This document shows positions 1 to 12,450 of a stretch of DNA of 64,000 bases, piece by piece. Numbering within the stretch: the stretch's first letter is position 1; the number at the start of each line of letters is the position of its first letter. This stretch comes from Bryum argenteum (lineage: Eukaryota > Streptophyta > Bryopsida > Bryales > Bryaceae). The position numbers were made by a program, and so were the translations under genes. The DNA is taken from the NCBI GenBank assembly GCA_037043015.1, contig CM073326.1:8750345-8814344 (forward strand). The letters run 5' to 3'. The notes beneath the pieces were generated by a model. The model was not told where the DNA came from. It made no database searches and saw nothing but the letters and a program-made list of their open reading frames with translations.

Positions 1-3000
1 CAACCTGGACGATAAAGTATAACAATTATTAGTGTCATAAAATCACCACAATTAAAAAGGGGCATTGAAAACAATATGAAATTATGAGAATATGGGTTTA
101 CCTTACGAATATGCTGCATAATGCGTACAGCCTGAGGTTCCATGCGGGAATTAGTGTCGCTCACGTTCAAAATCTCACCCATATCTCCGTGCTCGAGGAA
201 TATGGGCAAGGGTGATACGTTAGCAGATACTTTCTCAGACAAGTTAGGACGCACCACATCGCAACCGCGAACAAGCCGATTGAATTTTGTGGCGTGGGAT
301 GGCAAGCCATCAACGTCACCAAGACGTTCACTTGCCTGAGTAAGGGAAGGACCAGATTCGGCTTGTGACGAAAGACCACCTTGAGACATTGATGCGTTCA
401 TGGCTGCAGGTCGTGATCTTGCTGGCACTTGAGCACGTTTCTTCCCAACTTTAGGAGCTCGGTTAGGCATATCGTCGACGAAGTCTCCTGCATCATTGTC
501 GTCTTCAATGTCGATACGAGCTTGAGGTGCGAGAGACGACGCCCATTGACTTTGCAAGATCTTGCTCCTCCGTAGGAACGAACGGGGCGGAGCGGTCAAA
601 AACCAAGCTCCGGTCTTGAGGGCTCTTGTTGAGAACCTCTCGTCATTTGGCGAGGAGTGAATGCGTTATGCTTGAGTCTTTATCACGAGCATCCTTGAAA
701 CTCGGGAAGAGAAGACAAACGAAGAGCACCTTTGGTCATCAACTCGCGGGTAAAGTACGAAAAACAAAATGGTTTAGAAAACCAATTATTACCAAGTAGA
801 AAGCAAATAAATAAGTAAGCGGGGAGCATAAAATACCTATAGACCAAGAGTTTGATGATCAACGTGCCATTCTCGAACTTCTTCAAATCGGTTCCTTTGA
901 CAAACTTTGGGCCTGCTGTTGGTGCAAGATATGCAAGGTACGCGTGATCCCAAAGGCGCACCCTCCAATGCTCTACGTAAGCGGATGGAGGGAGAACGTC
1001 CTCTTTCCACACAATAGGCATAGCGTGATTTTCGAGGATCTTATTGAACTCTTGTACGAGCTCGAACTCCAACTGCAAAAACGATTGTGAATCACGTAAA
1101 TGAGAATTAAAGCATGATATAGTTTCAGAGATTCGAACAACCCAAAATTCAAGTTTGATCAGAGAGCATGCATACTTGTGCCCAAAAAGAAGCCTTCTGA
1201 ATCCAGGCGTCAAAGGTTTTCTCTTTCATTGGACGGTCCAAGGGAAAACACACAAGCTGTCTTTCATTATCCGTGCTATTCCACCAAGAGACCACACTTT
1301 GCCTTGAATTCCGGCTCAACATGAGATGTAGCAATCTTTTGAAGTCGCTCAATTGACAACTCGGGTACTGGAAAAGTCGAGTAATGTGTAGTAATCTGAT
1401 TAAGACATAACTCACGTCAATTACCATATTACGGGTAATCAAATAGAAAGCAATAATATATTATACGTACCTCGTCGAAGAACTTGGGGCCATTTTGTGG
1501 ATTAGCCACCGCGATAAATTTTTCAAAATTTCGACCCTTTAAGATCTTGATGGTCTTTTGTTGCGCATGATGCATAGCCAACCACACCCCGTGTCCGGTT
1601 TGCTTCTCTTTAGCAGTGGTCTCCTTGTAAATCTTTGCAGCAAGGTCTTGAGCCCGAGAAACCTCTCTCTGTGAATTACGAAAATCACACAATACAAATT
1701 ACATAACATTTGACCATAGTCATAAGCGATGATTTGGAAGATCAATACTTAAAATTATTACCTTGAACAAGAATGCTACGAATACGTCAACTGTCAGAGA
1801 ATACCAAGTGGTACGCCTTGATTTCTCTTTTTGGCAAAAAGCATATGACTCTTCCGAAATCAAGTCCCTGAAAGCCTCAAGTTTCATGGATCCGAACGTC
1901 CGAATTCGTTGTAACTTCGCTGGAAGACTACTCTTCACGAAGTCGTTCTCGGTCGACCTACAATTCAAATCATATGCATGAGGATGTAAGAAGTTAAGGT
2001 TAATGAAAAAAAAAGGAAATCAAACTTCATGGAAGACAACCAACTTACCAATTGACGTCAGCCATGGCATTCACGAGAACGCCATTCCTTCCCCGTGCAT
2101 CAAGCACGATGCAGTCAACCCGAATGTGCCAAGAAGGATCTTCTTGGTGAAACTCTGCAATCTCGCGCATCCATGCAGCCAAACGATGATTCCCTTCATA
2201 GACAAAAAACATTTTGCCTTGAAATTGATGGAGGTGGACGTCACGAGACAGGTCGTCCTCGAATCGTCTATTTTCATTCACCCAATGTTCATCCCAAGTG
2301 TTGACAATCTCCGGGGAAACAAGGAGATCCCGACTATCCTCGTCATATAACGAGACGTACATGACGCGATCACCCTCCCTATAACCTCGGGCAAATTCGT
2401 TTTGAAGCCTCTGCACGTCGGCTTCAAGAACAGGTCTAACCTTCGGGTAAGATTGAAGGCGACATAAAGGAATTCGAAACCGGGACTTATCTTCCGGTTT
2501 GTTGAGAATCCCTTTGATGGCCTTAACGGAGTCCGTCGTGGTGCAAACTCGAATCTCGTACTCGCTAAACTTCATATCCTTATCCTTGAGATGTGAAGGA
2601 TGTTTAGCGGTCTCATCATCATCGGAATCCTCGGAAAGAGATGACGGGCCCTCCATTTGTTGCTCTCTCTCCGGTGAAGCAAGCCCAAGGGCGTGCGTTG
2701 CGTGCACAATAGCAAGATGCTCACTATGATGCACTGCTTGGGCTCCTTCATCCGGAGTAAGCGCTCGCCCGTCCCCATTCTCAATGTCACCTACGTGATG
2801 GCGCGGGGGGATGTCTTGTCCAGTGGATGGTGTCGGGACGTTCGGCAGACTGCGATCCTCTTCCATGGGTTGGGTCTCCGGAATACTTAAGGGAGTATGC
2901 TCGCCATTCTCATAATCGTCATCGCCATCTCTTGGCTGGATAATTGAAAGGGTAAAACACTAAATTAAACTTATGCAAACAACAAATGTCAATAGATATA

Positions 3001-3298
3001 TATCAGTAAAAATATGATGATTAATAAACTATCATCCATAGTAATACAAAATATGAATCATTGTATTGTCAAAGACAATACAATGTGGAGAGTCAAATCA
3101 TGAATCAAGTTAAGAAAAAGTTGCTAGCCTAGGAGACCGTCTAGGGGCTAAACGGACCGCATCTCGAGCTTCTAGTCTCTTCTCACGTGTATGACGTCGC
3201 CATTCTCTCATATATAGAGCATGAGCCTCCTTGTCAACAATATTGGATGATACAACATTGGAACGGGGAAAAGAATCCCCATTAGAGGGCTCAGCCAT
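1..3298 (-). CDS. Multi-exon protein of unknown function with a ParB-like GNHR motif (partial)
   Basis: I do not recognise a named gene. Exons read on the minus strand at about 3298-3120, 2935-2049, 1957-1762, 1668-1471, 1367-1176 and 1072-837, then less clearly to the left edge. The 2049/1957, 1762/1668, 1471/1367 and 1176/1072 junctions have GT-AG ends and keep frame. The N-terminus (start 3298) is short and basic, with REKRLEARDAVRL. The second exon has an acidic, disordered start and then a folded part ending in FFVYEGNHRLAAWM near 2190, which resembles the GNHR box of ParB/sulfiredoxin-like folds. Later exons are alpha-helical, with no motif I know. Downstream coding (about 700-100) is rich in Ala, Arg and Gln. 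The link between the first two exons is weak. The setting beside transposon relics suggests an expanded, possibly mobile-element-associated family; this is inference. Confidence 0.5.
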
Positions 3299-3321
3299 GG
3301 GAACGATCGTGGCAGGTAAAC

Positions 3322-3435
3322 CTAAGACAACGGTACGGTCTCCAATCCAATTTGAACACCGTGACTCATTCCATCAAAATCACTACTATCAGTGTCAGAC
3401 TCAATGACATGCTCCATGCTATCCGTAGAGAACTC
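3322..3435 (-). CDS. Possible terminal exon, acidic tail
   Basis: A minus-strand stretch begins after an acceptor-like GTGCAG (3436-3441) and reads EFSTDSMEHVIESDTDSSDF and onward to VPLS and a TAG stop at 3322-3324. It lies just upstream of the ATG at 3298. It could be the last exon of another minus-strand gene, or a 5' exon of the neighbouring gene in a different frame. No upstream partner exon was found, so the call is weak. Confidence 0.2.
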   Translation of the reverse strand, partial: EFSTDSMEHVIESDTDSSDFDGMSHGVQIGLETVPLS

Positions 3436-3600
3436 CTGCACACAAAAACAAATATAGCGGTTTAGTCACAATCATGAGTGCACATTGGCAAATTGAATTA
3501 GACATTCTAATCACATCTCAAATATGAACCGTTGATTATTCTTCAGTTCTGAGATTATAATGATCAAAGTTGGCTGAAATTTTCTCTTGTATACACCTAC

Positions 3601-5312
3601 CCTCGTATACGAGGATACCTACCACAAATGAAGTGATGCCCGATTCCAAAGCCCATATATTTAAAATGATTATCAACATTCACAAACTTTTGATCTAACT
3701 GGTTAAGATTCGATCTCACCCTCGTATACGAGGATACCTACCACAAGTGGAGAGTGCTTAAGCCCAATGCCCATGCCCAAAGTGTAATAAAAAGAATAGA
3801 CAAAAATACGATCAAGAACCGAATTCTTTACTCAACCTCGTACACGAGGCACCCATCAAAACTGTATTTGCTATCCTTCTTCGTAAACGTATTATAATCA
3901 AAATCGGTTCAATAGAGAAAATTTTTAATGCCTACCTTACCTCGTAAACGATAAAAACAACCTGTATTCACAAAAAACTACAATAATTTGCAAGAATGGT
4001 CAATTTAATCATAATGAATTAAAAGAATTATCTAAACTTAGAAGATTATAGATTTTGAGAGCATTATGAAGACAACATAGTAGCAAATATGACTCCCATT
4101 ACTACAACCTCGTATACGAGGTCACACTGGTTGAACCACCCTACTTCAGCTCTCATGTGTACTTGACCAATCCTTGGTTTGACCACTCTAATGTCTGCGT
4201 GACAAGATCAAAGAGATGAACAGCATCACGAATACCAGTACCCGATTCGCTTGAAATCCTCATACCGTCAGCATGAATGGATCAGACAAAAAGAGTCATA
4301 TGTCCAGACGGTGTCCAGCATCGAACACTCCCTCGTGTACGAGGGTACAGGTACAAGTTCATAAATTCTGATTTTTTTTTGAACCACCAAAATCACAATT
4401 TCGTTCCATCGCCCGGGGCTCGACGTATGTAGCTCGAGCGACCCACGCAGTAACGCGGCCATCACTGCACTCCAACAGAGCGACTTCTCACCGAGGCCGC
4501 CATGTCTCCCAAATGGCTTGCCAGTTATGTAACTGGGGGAACTTATGCAGCCGGCTTTATACTCGCTGGTCGGTGACAGTCGAAGGACCTAGCTCGACTA
4601 AGTTGAAAACCCATCCTCGTACACGAGGGCACCTCCGCACTCGCTCACAAACCTACTCGAGCATGAGGATGACAACATCACGAGCATCACGAGCATGAGC
4701 ATCGCGAGCATGAGGATCCGGAACGGCTGAGGATGACAGCATCACGTGCATGAGCATCACGAGCTCGAGCATCACGAGCATGAGGATCCTATCACCTTCA
4801 ACGTCACGAGCATGAGGATCGGCTCAACAATGAATCCCGGTGCCATCCTCGCACACGACGAGGCACCCCGCACTCACAAACCTCACACACCGCTCACAAA
4901 CCTACTCGAACATGAGGATGACAGCATCACGAGAATCACGAGCATGAGCATCACCAGCATGAGCATGAGCATCTCCCCGAATTCATGAGAATCACGAATT
5001 CCGACAGTTCCTCGTACACGAGGGAGCCTTCGGACGCAGCAGCCTTCGGACACAGCATGAGCATGAGCATCTCCCCAGGATCCCCTGCCATCAGTAACCC
5101 GTCGACAACCAGGTAATCCAGCTCGAGTTAACTAGAAGAACAGGGTAGAATTGCCTGAAAGAATGTCGGCCCAGGCAACGCGAGACTCGGGCTATGGGAT
5201 ACGAGCGATGAGATACGAGATTCTATAATCGTTGAGATTCGTTATCTAGGATATTTGAGGTGGTGGGAGGGAGCCCTCGGACCTAGAACTGAGACCAGCC
5301 TCGTACACGAGG
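3601..5312. repeat. Dispersed 14-bp palindrome CCTCGTRYACGAGG, at least eight copies
   Basis: Near-identical palindromes start at 3601, 3720, 3836, 4108, 4331, 4615, 5010 and 5299, with an imperfect copy at 4847. The centre varies between TATA, TACA and TGTA. Several are followed by a similar tail (ATACCTACCACA after the first two, then variants of GGCACC or GGAGCC). Spacing is irregular (about 115-400 bp), so this is not a simple tandem array. A partial copy, CCTCGTAAACGA, sits near 3950. No gene is visible across the region. Confidence 0.85.
4650..5080. repeat. CATCACGAG / GAGCATGAG simple-repeat tract
   Basis: The stretch is built from short related words (GCATCACGAGCAT, GAGCATGAGGAT, GAGCATGAGCAT) repeated irregularly, interleaved with the CCTCGTRYACGAGG palindromes. 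Open frames here read as low-complexity His/Glu/Ser/Met strings and are best treated as repeat artefacts. The phrase CGGAACGGCTGAGGAT occurs at about 4725 and again at about 6288, hinting at local shuffling. Confidence 0.7.
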
Positions 5313-5810
5313 GAGCCTTCGGAACAGGACCACGACAGGACCTAGTTGATTCGGGGCTAGTTGATTCGGCAGGTGAGTTGTTACACTTCCGACTTCCATG
5401 ACCACCGTGAAATGGATGGCGCCAAGCGCGCGACGTACTTGCGGATTTCGATTTCGACTTCCATGACCACCGTCCCCTTTGTCTAGATCAATCAACACCC
5501 TTTGTGGGATCTAGGTTAGCGTGATTTGGCACCGTAACCCCCGCTTTCGGTTCATCCCGCATCGCGATTCCGCTTACCAAAAATGGCCCACTTGGAGCTC
5601 ATTCTTTGGGGTTCAACCAAGCAACCCCAATGCTTACCTACTTAAAGTTTGAGAATACGTCGAGGGTGTTACACCCCCGATGCCTCTAATCATTCGAACA
5701 GGACCACGACGAACATTATCACGAAGAGCAGTTCATGAGGGTTTAGGCTCATCAGAATGGTTTAGGGTTTGAACAGGTCGATCTTACCTCTTCTTGTGTG
5801 TCTGTCTCAG

Positions 5811-5920
5811 TCTCCAATTCGGCGACGAATCTCTCCCTTCCTACCTCTATCGAAATGGGAAAACTTCTCCAATTCGGCGACGAATCTCTCCCTTCCTACC
5901 TCTATCGAAATGGGAAAACT
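5811..5920. repeat. 55-bp tandem duplication
   Basis: The segment that begins TCTCCAATTCGGCGACGAAT is repeated directly at a 55-bp offset (5811 and 5866) with almost no differences. The near identity points to a recent duplication. The surrounding 5.3-6.5 kb has long minus-strand open frames, but their composition follows the repeats and no domain is recognisable. Confidence 0.85.
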
Positions 5921-6269
5921 TTTCCCACAAGTTCTTAGATGCTCCCAAAACAAATCCTCTGTCTGAATGCTCACCACGTCGACGTCTGCACCCTCCCTTC
6001 CGCGCTCCAACATCGTGATCTCCCCTCCGACTCGGGTTCCTTCTCCAACGTGAATCTCTCCACCAATCGCGCTTGACCATTTCTCGAAGATAACTTGGAA
6101 CGGAAGAAAGAAAAAACGGAGAAAAAAACTTCCGCCGCGACGAGAGAGACATGGTAGAGCGATGGTAGAGCGATCGTGGAGTCTCGCCGAGGGGCGCCGA
6201 GCGATCTCGGTGGCGGCCCGGGAATCGGCGTTCGCAGACGATTTCGGCGTTGGCGGCCAGTAGCGCTCC

Positions 6270-6490
6270 GATAGGAGCCGACACCGGAACGGCTGAGGAT
6301 ATTTGATTTTTTTTTAAAAAAATTAAACTCCCGGTAGAAGCCAGAACCGGTTTCACACCGGATTCTTGTTTTTTTTTTTTTAATTCAAACACCCCGATAG
6401 GAGCCAGAACCGGTTTCATACCGGATTTTTGATTTTTTTTTTTTTTTAATTTAAACTCCCGATAATAGCGAAAACCGGTTTCGGGCAATG
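6270..6490. repeat. Imperfect repeats with poly-A/T blocks and an ACCGG core
   Basis: Three to four units of roughly 65-70 bp share a GAGCC..ACCGGTTTC..ACCGGAT core followed by a run of T and then AATT.AAACTCCCGATA. The minus-strand open frame across it therefore repeats short Lys-rich and PVLAPIG-like phrases. This is read as a short degenerate minisatellite, not a protein. Confidence 0.6.
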
Positions 6491-7478
6491 GTAAGCTTGG
6501 GGTATCACTTTTTGGACACACTAATTAGGTTATTTTTATTGAAAGCCTCCAAAGTTTGTCTAATTTAGTCATTTTAATCAAGTAAAAAGACCCTAAAATA
6601 GAAAATAAAATATCATGCACCTCACTGAAATCAAAGTATATATGCCTATAGATTTTCTTTTAGATTTTTTATTTTTTTTGGATCCATTCATAGATGAGGG
6701 AAAAAGTGTTGAATTTGGGGATTTGCAGGCATTATAGTGCACAATGAATTAATTTTTTTATTATTAAATAAATTATTTTGTATTCTATACAAGAAGATGT
6801 AGGTCATATTCAAAAATTATATTAAAATAAAAATGGTTGATATTCCATTTGCTTGATTCTATGGATTTTAGGTTATTGGGACATGACTTACTTTTTCAAC
6901 TAAAAAATCAAATAAAATTACTTCAAAATATTTTTTTTATTTTTTAATTTTTTTTCTTGATACATTATAAGTATAGACAACTAAAACCACATCTAATGAA
7001 GTCTTATTGTATTACAGTTTAAAAATGGATATGTTTGTCACACCAGCATAGAGTGCAATTGTTCATGGGACAACCTTTTTGGGTACCCCAACCAGACCAT
7101 CACCCTTTCACACTGCATTTTCGGATTTTTTGGAATTTTTTTTTCTTCACTTCACTCAAGCTAATATCCTGAACCGTTTTCACACTGAAATCTGTGTGAT
7201 CAATGGACTCTGCTTATATACTAGATTATAGATTATTCATATCTTGTTTGTTGGATTTGTGACTCTTACCTTTATGGAAATTCAGATGAAATGATTTTTA
7301 TGAAGCAACCATAAGGGTTTATCTACAAGGAGATGGAGAATATGGTCTATTTACTTAACAAAATTGATTTTATACAATCTACAAGGATGTGGAAAGAAAG
7401 TATAAAGTTTTCTTTATCCAAATTTCCAAGTACATAGATTAGGCAAATAGAGAAGTTAATGCGCAATTGAAAAATTAC
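6491..7478. other. AT-rich stretch without a recognisable gene
   Basis: Poly-A and poly-T runs dominate and no open frame with protein-like composition was seen on either strand. No terminal inverted repeats were recognised. Confidence 0.5.
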
Positions 7479-7883
7479 CAATTCATCCGAATCAACTCCT
7501 TCGTCTTCATCGTCATTCTCGGCACGGTGAGAATCACTCTGGGAAGTGCAATACTTTGAAGCAGTAGAGAAGACCTCGTCTATAGTGTTCTCGCAATCTT
7601 CCTCTACTTTTTCATACTCATCGACCTCTGAAACACTCTCTAAGTTAGTGGCTCGTCTAATACACCTCAGTTGGAATGGGGTTGGCTCCGGCCGCTCCGC
7701 ATTCCCTTCAAGTTCGCGCTCCTCTCTTGTTCCATCGCATTTGGATTGAGACATTGACTCTTTCCGCCTCAACGCCATCCGCCTGCGCTGTTTGGAACCA
7801 CTGAACTTCAAACCTCCTCTCTTCTTCTTCCGTTTTCGTTGAATGTCCGCACTACTCTCAGGTATTTCAACTATGTCCTTCAT
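7479..7883 (-). CDS. Hypothetical protein, single predicted exon
   Basis: The exon opens with ATG at 7883 and runs 135 codons in phase to a donor-like GTAATT at 7478. The product starts MKDIVEIPESSADIQ, continues with a strongly basic stretch (RKRKKKRGG, RRRMALRRKE) resembling a nuclear localisation signal, and ends acidic (ENDDEDEGVDSDEL). Composition looks protein-like and unlike the flanking repeats. I could not find a convincing following exon, so this may be the N-terminal fragment of a broken or transposon-related gene. Confidence 0.3.
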
Positions 7884-8101
7884 GTAGTCTCTAGAACTGA
7901 GAACACCACACAAGAAAACAAGAATACAGCTCTAGATGTCCACTACTTAAGCTCTCAAGATTAAATGATTTTGAATCCTTGCTCCACTTTTACTATATAC
8001 CTTGTCCCGGAACTCGATTCAATTTTAAAATATAATAAAATATATCTACGATGGGCGCACCCGTCATTCCAATCTTGAACATCGACATCCTCTATGTTAC
8101 C

Positions 8102-8590
8102 GGCTTAACATAGGATTATAAATTCTATCTTACGCTTAAAGCGCTAAGAATATCTACGCGTCTTCCTGACAATGACGGTCGCCGCATCTTTACACGTTTA
8201 CATAACACCATTGTGTGATCCGCAAAAAAAAACCAAATAAGGCTAATTCTAACTCAATGTGACTTACTTTTAGTCATGTAGCAAACTTTTAAACCTACTC
8301 TTGTCGGCCTTTTACAGGTGGAGTATACAAATGGCTTAACATAGGATGGCTTAACATAGGATTCTAAATTCTATCTTCCGCTTAATGCACTAAGAATATC
8401 TACGCGTCTACCTGACAATGACGGCCGCCGCACCTTTACACGTTTCCATAACACCATTGTGTGATCTGCAAAAATCCAAATAAGGCTATTTCTAACTCAA
8501 TGTGACTTACTTTTTGTCATGTAGCAAACTTTCAAACTTACTCTGTCAGCCTTTGGAGGTGGAGTATACAAATGGTTTTATTTATACGAA
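8102..8590. repeat. 246-bp direct tandem duplication upstream of the MULE-like gene
   Basis: The segment starting GGCTTAACATAGGATT at 8102 recurs at 8348. It includes AAGAATATCTACGCGTC, then GACAATGACGG and a following CGCCGCA, then ACACCATTGTGTGAT, and ends near GGAGGTGGAGTATACAAATGG. The copies differ by scattered substitutions and small indels. The duplicate ends about 100 bp upstream of the first ATG (8686) of the transposase-like relic, so it may be that element's upstream region. Confidence 0.8.
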
Positions 8591-8685
8591 TCTAGGGTTA
8601 GAGGTAATAACTATTCAAAATAAATATACTCTGCAGAAAGACTTCCATTCTCCTTTCTACTATTGTCGTACCTCGTTCTATCATC

Positions 8686-11600
8686 ATGGCATCCTCGTCT
8701 TCAGAGCTTACTAGTCCGAACGTTGTCGAAATTCTCTCTCCCGGTGCTCCAGTTCCTCTACGCATACCAGCAGGCCCCCAAGGAGTAGCTCGCGTAACTG
8801 CTCAAGTGTTATCAATTAGATTCGGGTTCGATTCGTCGTCTTTGTGGTTAGAGAAGGACGTTGTAGACCCTATCACCTTGAACGTCATGTATTCCATGGT
8901 TGTTGAACCTAGTCAGTGCTTGTGAATGAGAAGCAAAGTTTGGGATCTTAATACCGGCAAGTACCGCCTATACGGATTGTCGAATCTATAATGGTCGCTT
9001 CAACCGCCCCATCTGACCCCGTACTTCTTCTTCTCTCAACGATCACTCCCGTTCTACGTCGTATAAAGGTCGAACCATGTGAACGTGTTAGCATAGACCT
9101 TCATCGAGTCATCGATGACGAGCGCAACACTTCGGTTCCAAGTAATTGTTCTCCTCTTCCGCTTCAATCCCCGTCTACTACATCTCAATTGTCTACCCCT
9201 ATCCCTCAACAACATTCCTCACAAACGTCAAAACCCAAAAACATTCTCACATGCCTCCTCAAGTTAGGTAGTATGCCCAGTAGCAAGACGATGCTGAAGA
9301 AACTAGATTATGCTAGCATCCAGACAATCCGTGTAGTTAGTTTACCACCATCTTTCAATGGTGACATTCTCTTCATTCTTCCACCCGTTCTTCTATCTCA
9401 CGCTAACAAAAATGCAAAATCCATGGATGGAATGGATAAACGTTACGACGGACACTTATGGACTAAAACCATGACCACTAACATCTCCAACACCATGAGC
9501 TTGACTTTCAGATCTTCTAATTGTGTTGGTCATGTCCAGTGTCGCAATCAGAATTGTCCATTCTTGCAGAGACCTAAGCGTGCGGCAGAGGTGAACGAAG
9601 TTGAGTTCGATGGATCCTCTAAAGACCCATTTGGAGTTGGTGGACCACCTCCTTCCGCATCCACGATCGTCTGCAGGATTTGTAAGGAACCTCCTATTTG
9701 CGTTGCCACTTGTAAAGCTAAGATCTATTATATTTTTGGTGATGAAAACCAAGAGCGTGCGTGCGTTCATATCGGCAATCACGACCACCCTGTCAAGGTT
9801 GGGGACTACAGAGGTACACGGAGCACGATTGACGAGTTGATTGAAGAACATGTCGAACGCAATCCACAGGCTCTTGTTTCTAAGATTGTTATGGAGGCCA
9901 GCAGAGACCTTCTAGGAAACTACCTTTTACGTCAAGAGGACGAGCCTCATACCCACCTATCTTTGAAACAACTAGAGCCTGTGTTCGATAGTTGTAAAGA
10001 CCTAAACTCTCCAAGTATTAGAAACCGTGTCTACACGTTCAGGTATCTAAGGCGCTATGGAGTCATGGACGGTATTACCAAACTCAGAGGGCTCGATGGT
10101 GGGCCTTTGTTCAGCGTAACATGTTTCCAGGGCAAGGAGACGACTTGGACAAAGTCTTCATTTTCAAGATGTCAGAAGTTGGCCCTGCTAGTGGAGTGGA
10201 CCTGGTCCGGCGGATGCAACCTGGTGGTGATCTAGAGCATGCTTGGATGATGTTTGATCACGTCAAACGTGTTATCCACTGGACGACCATGGCGTGCCAC
10301 GTGTACGACTCCAGTTACCAACGAGTACTTACAATTGCTTGTTGTGATTTTATGTCCGAGGATAGAGAAGCTCAAATTGTTTTTTGGAAGAATCTGAACC
10401 ATGTGATGTCAAGAAATGGGGTCCCTAAGCCTCAGTTTCAAGGTTTCATGGCTGATAGTGCACAAGCCAATTGGAATGCGGTCCGGATCATATACGGTTC
10501 TGGCAACCCTACCGTGCCCATGGAAGGACAAGAGAGGACGTGCTTCTTCCATTGGTCTCAGTCGCTTGAGAAACACACCAAGCAGTACATTCGCCATGAA
10601 CTACAAGACCAACACAAGCATTTGTGTCTTCAATATAAAAATGCCTCGTCCATGGAAGAGGCTGAGACACGCTATTTGGGAATCAAAGCATGGTGGACGT
10701 CTTCACGCGCTGCTTCCGAGGATGGAGTGAGACATTTGGGGTTTTGGCTCGCATTCTGGCATTTTCGATATCGCCAATGGGGGGGTTTATGGAGCTAGTA
10801 AGTTCAACCTTACGTGATTCTATGAGTTATGCCTTTTACTACTCCAGTAAAAAGTAAATTTTTTACTCAATTTTTAATTTTTTTTTTTAAATCTATATTT
10901 AGGAGGCTCCCTCAGACGAGGGAGCCCCTACCTCCAAAATGTCTTGTGACTTTTCTCATCCTCTGTGACCAAAACTTGATGTTCTTGAACGTAGGAGAAA
11001 CAATACACTCAAGAGGAGTTAGCGGAGATGCCATCTTGCAATCTTGCGGAGTCCGTACACAACAAATGGCTTCAAGCTTCGGGCAACAAAGGTGGAGACA
11101 CAGACGTTGCGGCCGTGGACGATTACATTCGAGCCTTCTTGCAAGTGGTGGCTTATTACCGCACCTCAAAGGCGGAGCGGGTGGTTACGGGACCGTCGAG
11201 GAGGAACCGACTTGAAGCAGCCCCAACGACGTGCGCACCGCCTTTGGAGATCCTTCCTCCTCAACAAGGCGGTCCTTGAGATGCCCGGAGCCGAAGAGTT
11301 CTCGCACTCGTGATGCACATCACGAGGGGCCGAGGTTTTCGGTTCCATGAAACGAAAGGCGATGTTCCCATTAGTCTTTGAAGAAGAAACTCATAGACCG
11401 GACATCGTAAACTTCTCCCGACCTAAGGTAGGAATTAGAGTTACTCGAGCACGAGCTCATACTTTGAGCACAATTCGTGAAGAACATGAAGTGGAGGAAA
11501 GTCCTGCTCAACCTTTGAGCTCGCTGGTCTCGATATTTATGGCGTTAGTGCCGTGCAAGAGACTCGAGTGAACGAGAAGCTATGGCATATTGCCCGTGTC

Positions 11601-12450
11601 GGTAAGCATTCCGCTAAAGCATGTTGGGCACAGATGGCTGTAACTATGAAGAAATGTACCGCCCGGATAGTCCTAAACGGGAGGAGCACCCCAGCTCCAA
11701 CTTACACCGGAGTTTGGAACCACCCTCAGAAAGCTCCCGCAAGGTGGTACAAGAGTTCTTCTTCTCCTCGTGCGGATGATATTGAGAGGTGCGTGAAGGG
11801 ATTTCGTCGTAGGTGGATTGAGCCCTTCGGTGAGACGGATGAACGACCGCCTATCCCTTTGGTTTGGCCTGTGAAAATCGGGACCAATCTCACGCGTGGT
11901 GAAATTGATGCATTGAAGAATGCCGGATTTCAACTTCCTCAAAGGAGCGTGTCCTCGTAAACCGAACGTTTACGAATGGTGCTCCACCTCGTGATTTGTC
12001 CAATGTTCTGCACGGATAACGCAGATGTTTTTCCAAGACGCGAAACTCCAAGACCATCCGTCGCTCATGTCCGATGACCTCGTCGAAGCAAATGAAGAAC
12101 ATATACTCGCCAAGGCGATGAAGGCAACCATTTTGAAGGTGACTATGATCCCGAACCCGGTTTTGGGTGTGTGGTTACGTTGCGGTCTAAACCGCCTCCG
12201 ACCGAGTCGATCTATCAAGTCTCGATCAGCTCGTTCCCGGAATGCAATTGCCCCCGGCATTCAAAGAGACAATGGCTAAGTTAGGTAGACGTGGGAACCC
12301 GTATAAAAGCGCAAGCATCTCTACTTTATTCTAGAGTCAGTCTGCAAACTAGATGTCGAAATGGATCTCTTCATGCATGCGGCTACCCTTAGTTTCAACG
12401 AGGTCAAGACAATTCTCGAGAGGGGGGTACTAGACCACGTTACTTCTTAG
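8686..12450 (+). pseudogene. MULE-type transposase-like gene, frame-broken
   Basis: The reading is fragmentary but collinear. An N-terminal piece starts at 8686 and stops at 8923. A long frame (8991 to about 10095) carries a Cys/His zinc-binding region (C-x2-C and C-x3-C type pairs near CRICKEPPICVATC, then HIGNHDHPV) resembling the WRKY-GCM1/FLYWCH-like fingers of MULE proteins. After a shift near 10095 the catalytic part follows (CHVYDSSYQ, then FMADSAQANW, then CFFHWSQSLEKH), the usual D-D-H/E spacing of Mutator-like transposases. A possible GTAAGT-AG intron lies at 10798-10901. The C-terminal part has an in-frame TGA near 10970 and several frame changes, with recognisable pieces EELAEMPSCNLAESVHNKW and VEMDLFMHAATLSF before the TAG at 12448-12450. 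The breaks, including one at a run of seven G near 10786, argue for a dead copy. Confidence 0.8.

Noticed and set aside
5847..6521. 224-codon minus-strand open frame
   Set aside because: Its sequence follows the A/T-run repeats and the 55-bp duplication; no domain and biased composition.
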